NCBI RefSeq assembly: GCF_900250115.1
Contig: NZ_LT984804.1
Location: 1,007,301-1,071,300 of the forward strand
DNA from: Cupriavidus taiwanensis
Lineage (GTDB): Bacteria; Pseudomonadota; Gammaproteobacteria; Burkholderiales; Burkholderiaceae
Direction of reading: 5' to 3'
Length of the DNA: 64,000 nucleotides
Position numbers and translations under genes: made by a program
Notes under the pieces: generated by a model
What the model was told of the DNA's origin: nothing
What the model saw: only the letters and a program-made list of their open reading frames with translations
The model's database searches: none
In this document: piece after piece, positions 30,150-37,484 of the stretch
Position numbering within the stretch: the stretch's first letter is position 1
Layout of the letters: the number at the start of each line of letters is the position of its first letter

Positions 30150-30890
30150 GTGGGCTCCAGATTCGATGCCGGCGCAGCCATCGGCGGCGTGCTGTACAAG
30201 GACGTCAAGCATGCCATCCTGGCCGCCCTTGCCGAGGGCGAGTGGAAGCCGGGCGAGGCGATTCCGTCGGAGCGCAAGCTGATCGAGCGCTTCGGCGTCT
30301 CGATCGGCACGCTGCGCAAGGCCATCGACGAACTGGTGGCCGAGAACATCATGATCCGCCACCAGGGGCGGGGGACCTTCGTCGCGACGCATCGGCAGGA
30401 AGACCATTTCTTCCGCTTCTTCCGCATCGTGCGGCAGGACGGGTACCGCGAATTCCCGACGGTGCAGCTGGCAAGGTTCCGCCGCGCCAAGGCCGACAAG
30501 GAAGAAGCCGCGGCGCTGGGCCTGCCGCTCGGCGAGGCCGTGTTCCGCTTTACCAACGTGCTGTCGCTGGAAGGGCGCGCGGTCATGATCGACGCCATCA
30601 CCGTCCCCGCGGAACGCTTCAGGACGCTGACCGAGAAGCTGCTGCGCGAGCGGCCGAACACCCTCTACAACTTCTACCAGGACGTCTTCGGCATCAACAT
30701 CATCCGCACCGAAGAACGGCTGCGGGCGGCGCTGGCCGACGAGGAAGACCACGAACTGCTGGGCGTCCCAGTCGGCACAGCGATGCTGAAGATCCTGCGG
30801 GTCGCATCGTCGTACCAGAACGAGCGCATCGAATACCGCGTTTCGCGGCTGGATACGTCGGATTACGAGTTCGCGCTGTCGCAGCCGTGA
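30150..30890 (+). CDS. GntR-family regulator with UTRA domain (HutC subgroup)
   Basis: A 246-residue regulator. The winged helix spans residues 16-82 (YKDVKHAILAALAEGEWKPG, SERKLIERFGVSIGTLRKAIDELVAEN), and the rest is a UTRA ligand-binding domain ending in YRVSRLDTSDYEF. The start is GTG at 30150, with AAGGAC seven bases upstream. It follows the suy-slc operon on the same strand. The shared 14-bp element in front of this gene and of suyA makes it the likely local regulator, with sulfolactate or a derivative as effector (inference). Confidence 0.87.
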   Translation: MGSRFDAGAAIGGVLYKDVKHAILAALAEGEWKPGEAIPSERKLIERFGVSIGTLRKAIDELVAENIMIRHQGRGTFVATHRQEDHFFRFFRIVRQDGYREFPTVQLARFRRAKADKEEAAALGLPLGEAVFRFTNVLSLEGRAVMIDAITVPAERFRTLTEKLLRERPNTLYNFYQDVFGINIIRTEERLRAALADEEDHELLGVPVGTAMLKILRVASSYQNERIEYRVSRLDTSDYEFALSQP

Positions 30891-30940
30891 TGGCGTGAGG
30901 CGCAACCCCCGCCTGGCGCCGGGTGCGTGCGCCCGATGAG

Positions 30941-31798
30941 TCAGGCGCCGTCGACCATGCGCAGCACCGCGGCCGCCAGGGCGCCATTGGGGGCACCCAG
31001 CAGGTCCACTGCATCGAAATGATGGCCGCGCTCCTGCACCACCACCTGCACGTCGAAGCCGCATTCGGCCAGCAGCGCCTGGTATTCGCGCTGCAGCCGG
31101 TGGTATTCGGGCGATTCATCGCCGCCGACGGTCAGGATCATGGGCAGCTTGATTTGCGGCACATGGTGGATCGGACTGTAGCGGGCGACGTCCGTCGTGG
31201 TCAGCCCGACTACCTGGTTCAGATAGCACAGCCGGATGGGCTCCAGGTCATACAAGCCGCTGATCGCGCATCCACCCTTGAGGATCTCCGCCGGTACGCC
31301 GAAGGACGCCCAGTCCGTTCCCGCCAGCGTGGCGGTGAGATGACCGCCGGCCGAATGGCCGGACACGAAGATGCGGTGCGGGTCGAATCCCAGTTCGGCA
31401 GCATGGCGGAAGAGCCAGGCCACCGCCTCCTGATTGTCGCGGACGATCTCCGCCATGCCCACCTCCGGCGCGAGGCGGTAGTTCACCACTGCCACGTTGA
31501 TATCGCGCTGCAGGTATGGCGCGGCAATGAAGCTGAAGTCGGATTTGTCCAGCGATTGCCAGTAGCCGCCATGAATGAAGACCAGCAGCGGACGCTCACG
31601 GGTGGTCGTTGGGAAGAAGTCCAGTGATTGCTTGGGGTGCTCGCCATAGGCAAGATCCGGCTTGACCGGATGCTGGCGACGGAACGCGGCGCTGCTGTCG
31701 TTCCATCGCTGGAAGATGTCCTGGAACCCGGGGATTCCCGCCCTGACGTTGTACTGCTTGTCCAGTTCTTCCTGATTGAAGTTTCGATACACTGACAT
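30941..31798 (-). CDS. Alpha/beta hydrolase, kynurenine formamidase-like
   Basis: A 285-residue alpha/beta hydrolase. The oxyanion motif HGGYW (residues 76-80) is characteristic of arylformamidase and related esterases; the nucleophile elbow is GHSAGG with S149. The acid and histidine appear in GGDESPEYHR and RGHHFDA. The ATG at 31798 is the first start after a palindromic intergenic region shared with a divergent AraC gene. Kynurenine genes are absent here, so it probably hydrolyses an amide, formamide or ester formed in the uncharacterised pathway of its neighbours (RidA, PurA-like ligase, flavin protein). Confidence 0.85.
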   Translation of the reverse strand: MSVYRNFNQEELDKQYNVRAGIPGFQDIFQRWNDSSAAFRRQHPVKPDLAYGEHPKQSLDFFPTTTRERPLLVFIHGGYWQSLDKSDFSFIAAPYLQRDINVAVVNYRLAPEVGMAEIVRDNQEAVAWLFRHAAELGFDPHRIFVSGHSAGGHLTATLAGTDWASFGVPAEILKGGCAISGLYDLEPIRLCYLNQVVGLTTTDVARYSPIHHVPQIKLPMILTVGGDESPEYHRLQREYQALLAECGFDVQVVVQERGHHFDAVDLLGAPNGALAAAVLRMVDGA

Positions 31799-31817
31799 TA
31801 CATTGGCTCCAGACTGT

Positions 31818-31837
31818 GGAATCGATGCTTCGATTCC
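31818..31837. promoter_or_regulatory. Palindrome in hydrolase/araC intergenic region
   Basis: GGAATCGA, spacer TGCT, TCGATTCC form a perfect 20-bp dyad 20 bases upstream of the hydrolase start and 99 bases before the AraC-type start. A second, shorter dyad (GCGAC-GCTT-GTCGC, 31850-31863) follows with centres 29 bases apart. They are candidate regulator sites for both genes. Confidence 0.5.
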
Positions 31838-31935
31838 GTGGGGGTCGTTGCGACGCTTGTCGCGTCCGGCCAAAGATACGCATCCGCGCCTTGCCGCGTG
31901 CGCCGCCAGATGACAACCCCTATCGCAAAGACGCC

Positions 31936-32721
31936 ATGTACGGAAAGAGCGAGAACCGCGACGACTACCAGGCGATAGACCGGCCGGTCGGTGGCATGGC
32001 GCGCAAGCTGAAGGATGGCTTCTATATCGCCGCGCATTCACATCCGCGCGGCCAGCTGATCTATGCCTATGTGGGAGCCATCCTGGTCACCACCGACTTT
32101 GGCTCCTGGGTGGTGCCGCCGCAGCGCGCGGTCTGGGTGCCCAGCAACGTCGAACACGCCATGCAGGCGTGCGGAGACGTCGAGATGCGGACGGTCTATG
32201 TCCGCGAGGATGCCGTTCCCGCGGAGTTGCAGGGCTGTTGCGTGGTGGCGGTGCCGCCGCTGCTGCGCGAGCTGATCTCGGCCGCCGTGCGCATGCCGAT
32301 AGCGTACGAGGAAAGCAGCCGCGACGGCCTGGTGGTGCAGCTTCTGCTGCAAGAGCTGCGGCCGCTGTCGGTGGTCCCGCTGCATCTGCCAATGCCCAAG
32401 GATCCACGGCTGGGCAAGATCTGCGCGAAGATCCTCGAGGATCCCTCGGACGAGACCTCGGTGCAGGCGTGGAGCCGCTCGGTTGGCGCCAGCGAAAGGA
32501 CCATCATCCGCCTGTTTCCGGAAGAAACTGGCATGACCTACAGCCGCTGGAAGCAGCAGGCCCGGCTGATGGCGGCGGTCCGCCTGCTTGCCGAGGGCTG
32601 CCATGTCACCGACATCGCGCTGCAACTCGGATACGAAAGTCCAAGCGCATTCAGCGCCATGTTCAGGCGGGCGCTTGGCATGACTCCCACCGAATATTTC
32701 CGGGACCGGACCGGCGATTAG
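31936..32721 (+). CDS. AraC-family transcriptional regulator with cupin domain
   Basis: A 261-residue regulator. The N-terminal half has a cupin-like sensor (HSHPRGQLIYAYVGAILV, VPPQRAVWVPSNVEHAM) and the C-terminal half two helix-turn-helix motifs, the second being VTDIALQLGYESPSAFSAMFRRALGMTPTEYF. The start is uncertain: ATG at 31936 gives a typical N-terminus, while the open frame reaches 31816 through sequence without coding character. It is divergent from the hydrolase and precedes the RidA, PurA-like and flavin genes, so it probably governs the whole group. Confidence 0.87.
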   Translation: MYGKSENRDDYQAIDRPVGGMARKLKDGFYIAAHSHPRGQLIYAYVGAILVTTDFGSWVVPPQRAVWVPSNVEHAMQACGDVEMRTVYVREDAVPAELQGCCVVAVPPLLRELISAAVRMPIAYEESSRDGLVVQLLLQELRPLSVVPLHLPMPKDPRLGKICAKILEDPSDETSVQAWSRSVGASERTIIRLFPEETGMTYSRWKQQARLMAAVRLLAEGCHVTDIALQLGYESPSAFSAMFRRALGMTPTEYFRDRTGD

Positions 32722-32869
32722 GCGTCTTCCCTTCGGGTTGGCATCTGCGCGACATTACGTGGCGTCAAGGCGCGGACCGAGGCCAGGGCCGTGCGGCACA
32801 GTCTGGGTGTCGCCGGATGGCCAGCACCGTGCTTGCCCCGTCGGCATTTGTCCAAGTCGAGGAGTGAGT

Positions 32870-33334
32870 ATGTCAGTGATGGAGCGTATCCACGCGGCGG
32901 GCATCGTCCTGCCTGGTGCCGAGATGCCCAAGGCGCTTTATGTCCCGTACACGCAGCACCGTGGGTTGCTGACGATATCGGGACAGCTGCCGCTGCATAA
33001 CGGCAAGCCGGTGTTTGTCGGGAAGGTGCCCGGCGCGGTCAGCGTCGAGGCAGCGCAGGAGGCGGCTCGGCTTTGCCTGACCAACCTGCTGGGCTGGGTG
33101 GCCGTTGCGGTCGAGGGCGATTTCGAAAGGATCCGGGGCGTGGTGCGGTTAGGCGGCTACGTCGCTGCCGACCCAGGCTTCAACGATGCACCGCTGGTGA
33201 TCAACGCCGCGTCGGAACTGCTCAACCGGATCTTCGCCGAGCGCGGGCGCCATGCCCGCCTGGCGCTCGGCGTGGCGAGCCTTCCGTTCGGCGCCCCGGT
33301 GGAGATCGAGGCAACCTTTGCGCTGGACGCCTAG
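32870..33334 (+). CDS. RidA family protein (YjgF/UK114-like)
   Basis: A 154-residue RidA-type protein. YTQHRGLLTISGQLP is the N-terminal part of the fold and the C-terminal signature is GRHARLALGVASLPFGAPVEIEATF, with the conserved arginine of imine deaminases. GAGGAG precedes the ATG at 32870. RidA proteins hydrolyse reactive enamine or imine intermediates; the subgroup with RGVVRLGGYVAADPGF is often found in catabolic operons. It ends three bases before the PurA-like gene and is therefore part of the same transcript. It may clear an enamine released in this pathway. Confidence 0.88.
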   Translation: MSVMERIHAAGIVLPGAEMPKALYVPYTQHRGLLTISGQLPLHNGKPVFVGKVPGAVSVEAAQEAARLCLTNLLGWVAVAVEGDFERIRGVVRLGGYVAADPGFNDAPLVINAASELLNRIFAERGRHARLALGVASLPFGAPVEIEATFALDA

Positions 33335-33337
33335 GCC

Positions 33338-34714
33338 ATGGGCGCCGCGACAAAGGCCGGCTACGCCGACGTCCTGGTGGGCCTGCAATATGGCGATGAG
33401 GGCAAGGCCCGGGTCGTTGATCACCTCGCCGCCGGGTATGACGTAATTGCGCGCTTCAACGGCGGGGCCAACGCCGGGCATACCATCGCATCGGCTGCCG
33501 GTGCGCTGCGGCTTAGGCAAGTGCCTTCCGGCGTGCTGCACCCCGGCGTTGCGCTCTACATCGGCTCTGGCTGCGTGGTCGGGTTGCAGCAGCTGGCATC
33601 CGAGATTGCGATGCTGGCGGCCCAGGGTATCAGCCTGGAGGGACGACTGACAATTAGCGACAGGTGCCCGCTGGTTCAGCCGCGTCACGTGCTGGCGGAC
33701 CGCCGCGATGGCGCACGGATCGGCACCACCGGAAACGGCATCGGTCCGTGCTACGCCGATCTGGCGACCCGGATGCGGGGCGCCGAACGTGTTGCGTTCC
33801 AGTTGCGTGACCTGCGGTGCGACGAGGAACGCGTGTTCGAATCGATGGCCCGACTGGCCGGGCAAGAAGATGACAATGGCGAGGGCATCGCGGCGATGGT
33901 GGAGGGCATGCGTCGCGCGTGGACTGTGGTTCGGCCGTTCGTGACGGACGATGCTCTCGCGCTGTTGCGGCGGGTCGAGGCCGGTGCAAGGGTACTGTTC
34001 GAAGGCGCGCAGTCGGTGATGCTGGATGTGGTGCATGGTGTCCAGCCGTGGGTCACGTCAAGCCATACGCTTCCCGCCTACGCCTACGTGGGCGGAGATC
34101 TGCCGTGCCGGTATCACCGCAAGTCCATCGGCGTGGCCAAGGCCATCGTCTCCCGGGTCGGCTCCGGCCCGCTGCCTACCGAATTGGGCGGGCCGCGCTC
34201 CGACGCCTACTGCACCGCGGCGGCACACGCGGGCCGCGGCCGCGCCGACGAAGCGGCCAGCCACGATCCGCTGGCCTTGCTCGCCGAAGCGGATGCGTTC
34301 GCGACGGGCGTCGCCATCCGGATGCTGGCCAACGAGTACGGCACCGGCACCGGTCGGCCACGGCGCGTGGGTCTGCTTGACGTTGCACAGCTGCGGCTCG
34401 CGATACAGCAGGCCGGCGTCGACGAGGTGTATCTGAACAAATGCGACAGCCTGGCCGCCTTCTTCCACACGCCGGAACGCTGCATTCCGGTCGTGGTCGT
34501 CGAGGCCGACGGCGTACGCCAGCGCGTGTTGCGATTTCCGGCGTTTGCGCAGGACGCCATGCCGGCCGATGCCGGATCGCCGCTGCCCCCGCAGCTTGAA
34601 GCGTTGCTCGAGTGGATGGCGCAGGCTATCGGCCGGCCCTTGCGCGGCATCGGACTAGGGCCGGAACGCGCTCAGATGCGGCTTCTTGAACCCACCCAGC
34701 AGACCACACCATGA
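33338..34714 (+). CDS. Divergent adenylosuccinate synthetase-like ligase (PurA paralogue)
   Basis: A 458-residue protein related over its full length to adenylosuccinate synthetase, which joins IMP and aspartate using GTP. Retained are D20 and K23 of the phosphate loop, N45 and H48 (NAGHT), T130-T131-G132, Q225, T240 and the amino-acid loop TGTGR-P-R (336-342). Changed are the loop itself (GKGK in the family, GKAR here at 22-25), N133 in place of the usual arginine, and NKCD (367-370) in place of TKLD. It overlaps the flavin-protein gene by four bases. I infer a ligase with altered nucleotide or acceptor use, not the housekeeping purA. Confidence 0.85.
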   Translation: MGAATKAGYADVLVGLQYGDEGKARVVDHLAAGYDVIARFNGGANAGHTIASAAGALRLRQVPSGVLHPGVALYIGSGCVVGLQQLASEIAMLAAQGISLEGRLTISDRCPLVQPRHVLADRRDGARIGTTGNGIGPCYADLATRMRGAERVAFQLRDLRCDEERVFESMARLAGQEDDNGEGIAAMVEGMRRAWTVVRPFVTDDALALLRRVEAGARVLFEGAQSVMLDVVHGVQPWVTSSHTLPAYAYVGGDLPCRYHRKSIGVAKAIVSRVGSGPLPTELGGPRSDAYCTAAAHAGRGRADEAASHDPLALLAEADAFATGVAIRMLANEYGTGTGRPRRVGLLDVAQLRLAIQQAGVDEVYLNKCDSLAAFFHTPERCIPVVVVEADGVRQRVLRFPAFAQDAMPADAGSPLPPQLEALLEWMAQAIGRPLRGIGLGPERAQMRLLEPTQQTTP

Positions 34715-35337
34715 CAAGTAAAACCCCTGCCTACCTGCGCAGCGAGATGCGCAGGACCGACCTGGCCTGGACCGACTGGCCGGCCATCGAAGCCTTCCTG
34801 AAGGATGAGCTGATCTGCCGCGTTGCTGTGCATGATGCACCGTACCCGTATGTCACGGCGCAGAGCTTTACCTTCACCGGCGATGCGTTCCTGATCCACA
34901 GCTCGAGATTCGGCAAGCTCGCCGCCGCGATCCGGGCGCACCCGCTGGTCACGATCGAAATCGATCGGCCCGTGGCCTTGCTGAAAGCGCCGAAGGGCCA
35001 GAACACCAGCCTCGAGTACTTCAGCGTCATCGCACGCTGTGAAGTCCGGCTGCGTGACAGTACCGATGAGGTGCGTGCCCACCAGTACCAGGCGCTGGAC
35101 AAGTTCCGCCCCGAGAAAGACTACTCGCCGATCGAGGATGGCGCGGCCAGCCAGATCGTTGCCTATCGCTGCGAGATCCGCGAGATGAGCGCGAAGAAGC
35201 GCATCCTGGCCGACGGCCAGTACTCGCCGCCAGGGCAGCCGCGCGCGCCGTACCTGCGCTATCCGTTTCAGTCCGGCGCGACGCTGTCCGGCCTGCCGCC
35301 GGAAGCGTTCGATCCCCACCGGTTCGAGGCGAAGTAG
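34711..35337 (+). CDS. Pyridoxamine 5'-phosphate oxidase-family (FMN split-barrel) protein
   Basis: A 208-residue protein of the flavin split-barrel superfamily. The N-terminal segment MRRTDLAWTDWPAIEAFLKDE, then VTAQSFTFTGDAFLIHSSRFGKLAAAIRAHPLVTIEID, resemble the NimA/pyridoxamine oxidase-like group. It most likely binds FMN and acts as a reductase or oxidase on a small nitrogenous compound. It starts four bases inside the PurA-like gene and ends just before a strong terminator, so it is the last gene of the RidA operon. The flavin-binding role is from family knowledge; the reaction is unknown. Confidence 0.8.
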   Translation: MTSKTPAYLRSEMRRTDLAWTDWPAIEAFLKDELICRVAVHDAPYPYVTAQSFTFTGDAFLIHSSRFGKLAAAIRAHPLVTIEIDRPVALLKAPKGQNTSLEYFSVIARCEVRLRDSTDEVRAHQYQALDKFRPEKDYSPIEDGAASQIVAYRCEIREMSAKKRILADGQYSPPGQPRAPYLRYPFQSGATLSGLPPEAFDPHRFEAK

Positions 35338-35358
35338 GGCTCGCCATCGCATGGCGTG

Positions 35359-35387
35359 AAGAGGTGCTTCGGCACCTCTTTTTTTTT
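35359..35387 (+). terminator. Rho-independent terminator after the RidA-PurA-flavin operon
   Basis: AAGAGGTGC, loop TTCG, GCACCTCTT followed by a run of nine T residues in total. It lies 22 bases after the stop of the flavin gene and is the clearest terminator in the window. It separates this operon from the transporter at 36042. Confidence 0.9.
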
Positions 35388-35475
35388 GAGGGTTCATTGC
35401 TGAATGTCGGGGGATGATGACGGTGCGCGCGGATTGATGCGGTTGACTTCGTGGATGCGCCGGCCCTCACCCCCG

Positions 35476-35501
35476 CCCCTCTCCCGCAAGCGGGAGAGGG
35501 G
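35476..35501. repeat. GC-rich intergenic palindrome (REP-like)
   Basis: A perfect 12-bp inverted repeat (CCCCTCTCCCGC, AA, then its complement) preceded by a C-rich tract. Palindromes of this sequence are common between genes in Ralstonia/Cupriavidus-type genomes (from memory). It may act as a bidirectional terminator or be a copy of a dispersed element. Confidence 0.7.
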
Positions 35502-35964
35502 AGAAAACAGGCAGGAAGGAAATCGCTGTCGGAATCGCCAGCGACGACGCGCGCAGCGCAGCCGAAGGCGTCCACCGATAACGCAGTCGGCAGGCGGCCA
35601 CCGACCTAAAGTCGGGTTCGTCCATCCGACCTCGAACGCCAGGCACCTCCAGGTAGCGTCAGCAGGGTCGAACCGGCAACCGCCGGACCGCAAGTCACCA
35701 CCGCCGGAACCACCAACGCCGCCTTGGCCAGCCGCCCAGGCAACGCCATTCTTCTGCGTGCTCTTCTGTCGCTTGGTCAAAAGAGCAAGTCGCCGGCTAC
35801 GCCGGCGAAACAGCCGCGCCCGCCAAGCACGAAAAACAATCCAACCGCAGTACCCCAGCCCAACCGACGCGACGTCCCTGCAACTCCGGCCAATGCCTTG
35901 GCGCCTGCGAGACAGACCTTGGCGTTCGGGCGCGCGTCGTGCAAGCGGCCGCAGGCGACATTAG

Positions 35965-35994
35965 TGAGCGATAGCGCAACCACGTGTTATCGCT
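35965..35994. promoter_or_regulatory. Inverted repeat upstream of the major facilitator gene
   Basis: GAGCGATA, 14-base spacer, TATCGCTC. The half-sites are about two helical turns apart, and the element ends 47 bases before the transporter start, so it could be a regulator site. The protein that binds it is unknown. Confidence 0.4.
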
Positions 35995-36041
35995 CGCCGC
36001 CCGTGCCATAGAGCACTGGCACTAGAACGACTGGAGACAAG

Positions 36042-37484
36042 ATGAAGCACACCCCTCTCGAGCTGATGCGCGTGCGCACCGGCGACCGGCTGGAAAGGCT
36101 GCCCGTATGCGGGTATCACCGCCTTCTGTTTGCAATCATTGCGCTGGCCTTCTTCTTCGACAATCTTGACCTGGCCATGATGACGTACTTGCTAGGCTCG
36201 ATACGCACGGAATTCGGATTGACCGCTGCGCAGGCGGGCATGCTGGGGAGCGCCAGCTTTGTCGGCATGGCCATCGGCGCGCTCAGTTCGGGGATGCTTG
36301 CCGACAGGTTCGGTCGCAAGCCCGTGTTCCAGGTCAGCATGATCATCTGGGGCGTGGGCAGCTATCTCTGTTCCACCGCGAGCAACCCCATGGAACTGGG
36401 CGCATATCGGCTATTGCTCGGCATCGGCATGGGCATGGAGCTGCCGTTGGCACAGACGCTGATGTCGGAGTTCATCCCCGCGCGGCAGCGCGGCAAGTAC
36501 CTGGCATTGATGGACGGCAACTGGCCGATCGCGTTTATCTGCGCCGGCCTGATGTCGTACTACGTGCTGAGCGCCTATACCTGGCGCACGATGTTCCTGC
36601 TCGGCGCGGTGCCGGCGCTCTTCCTGATCGTGGTCCGGCGCTTCGTGCCCGAGTCGCCGCGCTGGCTCGAATCGCAGGGGCGCCATGCGGAAGCGGGCGC
36701 GATCGTCGAACGTATCGAGCAGTCGGTGATGCGGCGGATGAAACTTGACGCATTGCCGGAAGTCACCCCGGCCGTTGCAGCGGCGGAGCCGGCCGCATCG
36801 GGGCTGCGCGTGCTGTGGTCCCGCGCGTACCGCAGCCGGACCCTGACTGTCTGGGGGCTGTGGTTCTTCGCCCTGCTGGGGTTCTATGGCCTGAATACGT
36901 GGATTGGCGCGTTGCTGCAGCAGTCTGGCCTGGGCGTGACCAAGTCCGTGCTGTACACGGTGTATATCTCGATCGGTGGGATTCCGGGCTTTCTGTGGGC
37001 GGCGTGGGCGGTGGAGCGCTGGGGGCGCAAGCCTGCCTGTGTGGCGACGCTGGTCGGCGGAGCCTGCATGGTCTTCATCTATGGCCGGGTCGCCGGCTCG
37101 GCGCCGGAGCCGCTGGCGCTGTTCCTTTCCGGCGGAATGATGCAGTTCTTCATGTTCGGCATGTGGGCGGTGCTCTATACCTACACGCCGGAGCTATATC
37201 CCACGCGTGCCCGCGCCTCGGGCTGCGGCATGGCTTCGACCGTCGGGCGCATCGGCTCGCTGCTGGGGCCGGCGCTGGTGGGACTGGTGCTTCCCGTCGC
37301 CGGGCAGGCTGGCGTGTTCTGTCTTGGCGCGCTGTGTTTCCTTGCGGCGGCGGCGATCGTATTCCGCTTCGGCATCGAGACCCGCGGCAGGGCGCTGGAG
37401 ACCATCGCGGGCCTGTCAGTTTTTTTGTGTGCAGGGCAGGTAAAGGCTCACCGTCGATGGAACGGTGAGCCAGCAATATCTTAA
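36042..37484 (+). CDS. MFS transporter (AAHS-like), C-terminal tail replaced by an IS insertion
   Basis: A permease with twelve predicted membrane segments. FFFDNLDLAMMTYLLGSI in helix 1 and ADRFGRKPVF after helix 2 place it with the aromatic acid:H+ symporter or sugar-porter-like facilitators. GGAGACA (36033-36039) sets the start. The frame now ends in an insertion sequence: after ALETIA the last residues are encoded by the left end of the element, giving 480 residues. Joining the flanks of the insertion at the target duplication gives ALETIAD and a TAG stop, an original protein of 457 residues. Transport may still work because only the tail changed. It probably serves the upstream RidA/PurA-like pathway. 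Confidence 0.85.
   Translation: MKHTPLELMRVRTGDRLERLPVCGYHRLLFAIIALAFFFDNLDLAMMTYLLGSIRTEFGLTAAQAGMLGSASFVGMAIGALSSGMLADRFGRKPVFQVSMIIWGVGSYLCSTASNPMELGAYRLLLGIGMGMELPLAQTLMSEFIPARQRGKYLALMDGNWPIAFICAGLMSYYVLSAYTWRTMFLLGAVPALFLIVVRRFVPESPRWLESQGRHAEAGAIVERIEQSVMRRMKLDALPEVTPAVAAAEPAASGLRVLWSRAYRSRTLTVWGLWFFALLGFYGLNTWIGALLQQSGLGVTKSVLYTVYISIGGIPGFLWAAWAVERWGRKPACVATLVGGACMVFIYGRVAGSAPEPLALFLSGGMMQFFMFGMWAVLYTYTPELYPTRARASGCGMASTVGRIGSLLGPALVGLVLPVAGQAGVFCLGALCFLAAAAIVFRFGIETRGRALETIAGLSVFLCAGQVKAHRRWNGEPAIS
37401..37408 (+). repeat. Left copy of 8-bp target-site duplication
   Basis: ACCATCGC immediately precedes the left terminal inverted repeat of the insertion sequence and is repeated at 38794-38801. 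Eight-base duplications are usual for IS256-family elements. Confidence 0.9.

Larger units (their letters stand above)
35338..36041. other. 704-bp intergenic region with terminator and repeats
   Basis: No gene is supported here. From left to right it holds a factor-independent terminator, a GC-rich palindrome, a smaller hairpin (TCGCCGGC-TAC-GCCGGCGA, 35790-35808) and an inverted repeat at 35965-35994 next to the transporter. Long open frames on both strands are due to base composition and have no ribosome-binding site or family resemblance. Confidence 0.75.

Noticed and set aside
30941-31798. Kynurenine formamidase of tryptophan degradation
   Set aside because: The motif fits, but no kynureninase or tryptophan dioxygenase gene is nearby and the neighbours point to another pathway.
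30941-35337. Rut (pyrimidine) degradation operon
   Set aside because: RidA, hydrolase and flavin proteins recall RutC, RutD and RutF, but RutA and RutB are missing, the hydrolase has the HGGYW formamidase motif, and a PurA-like ligase is present.
35404-35964. 186-residue open frame in the intergenic region
   Set aside because: It is a translation of the GC-rich palindrome and flanks, with no coding signal.
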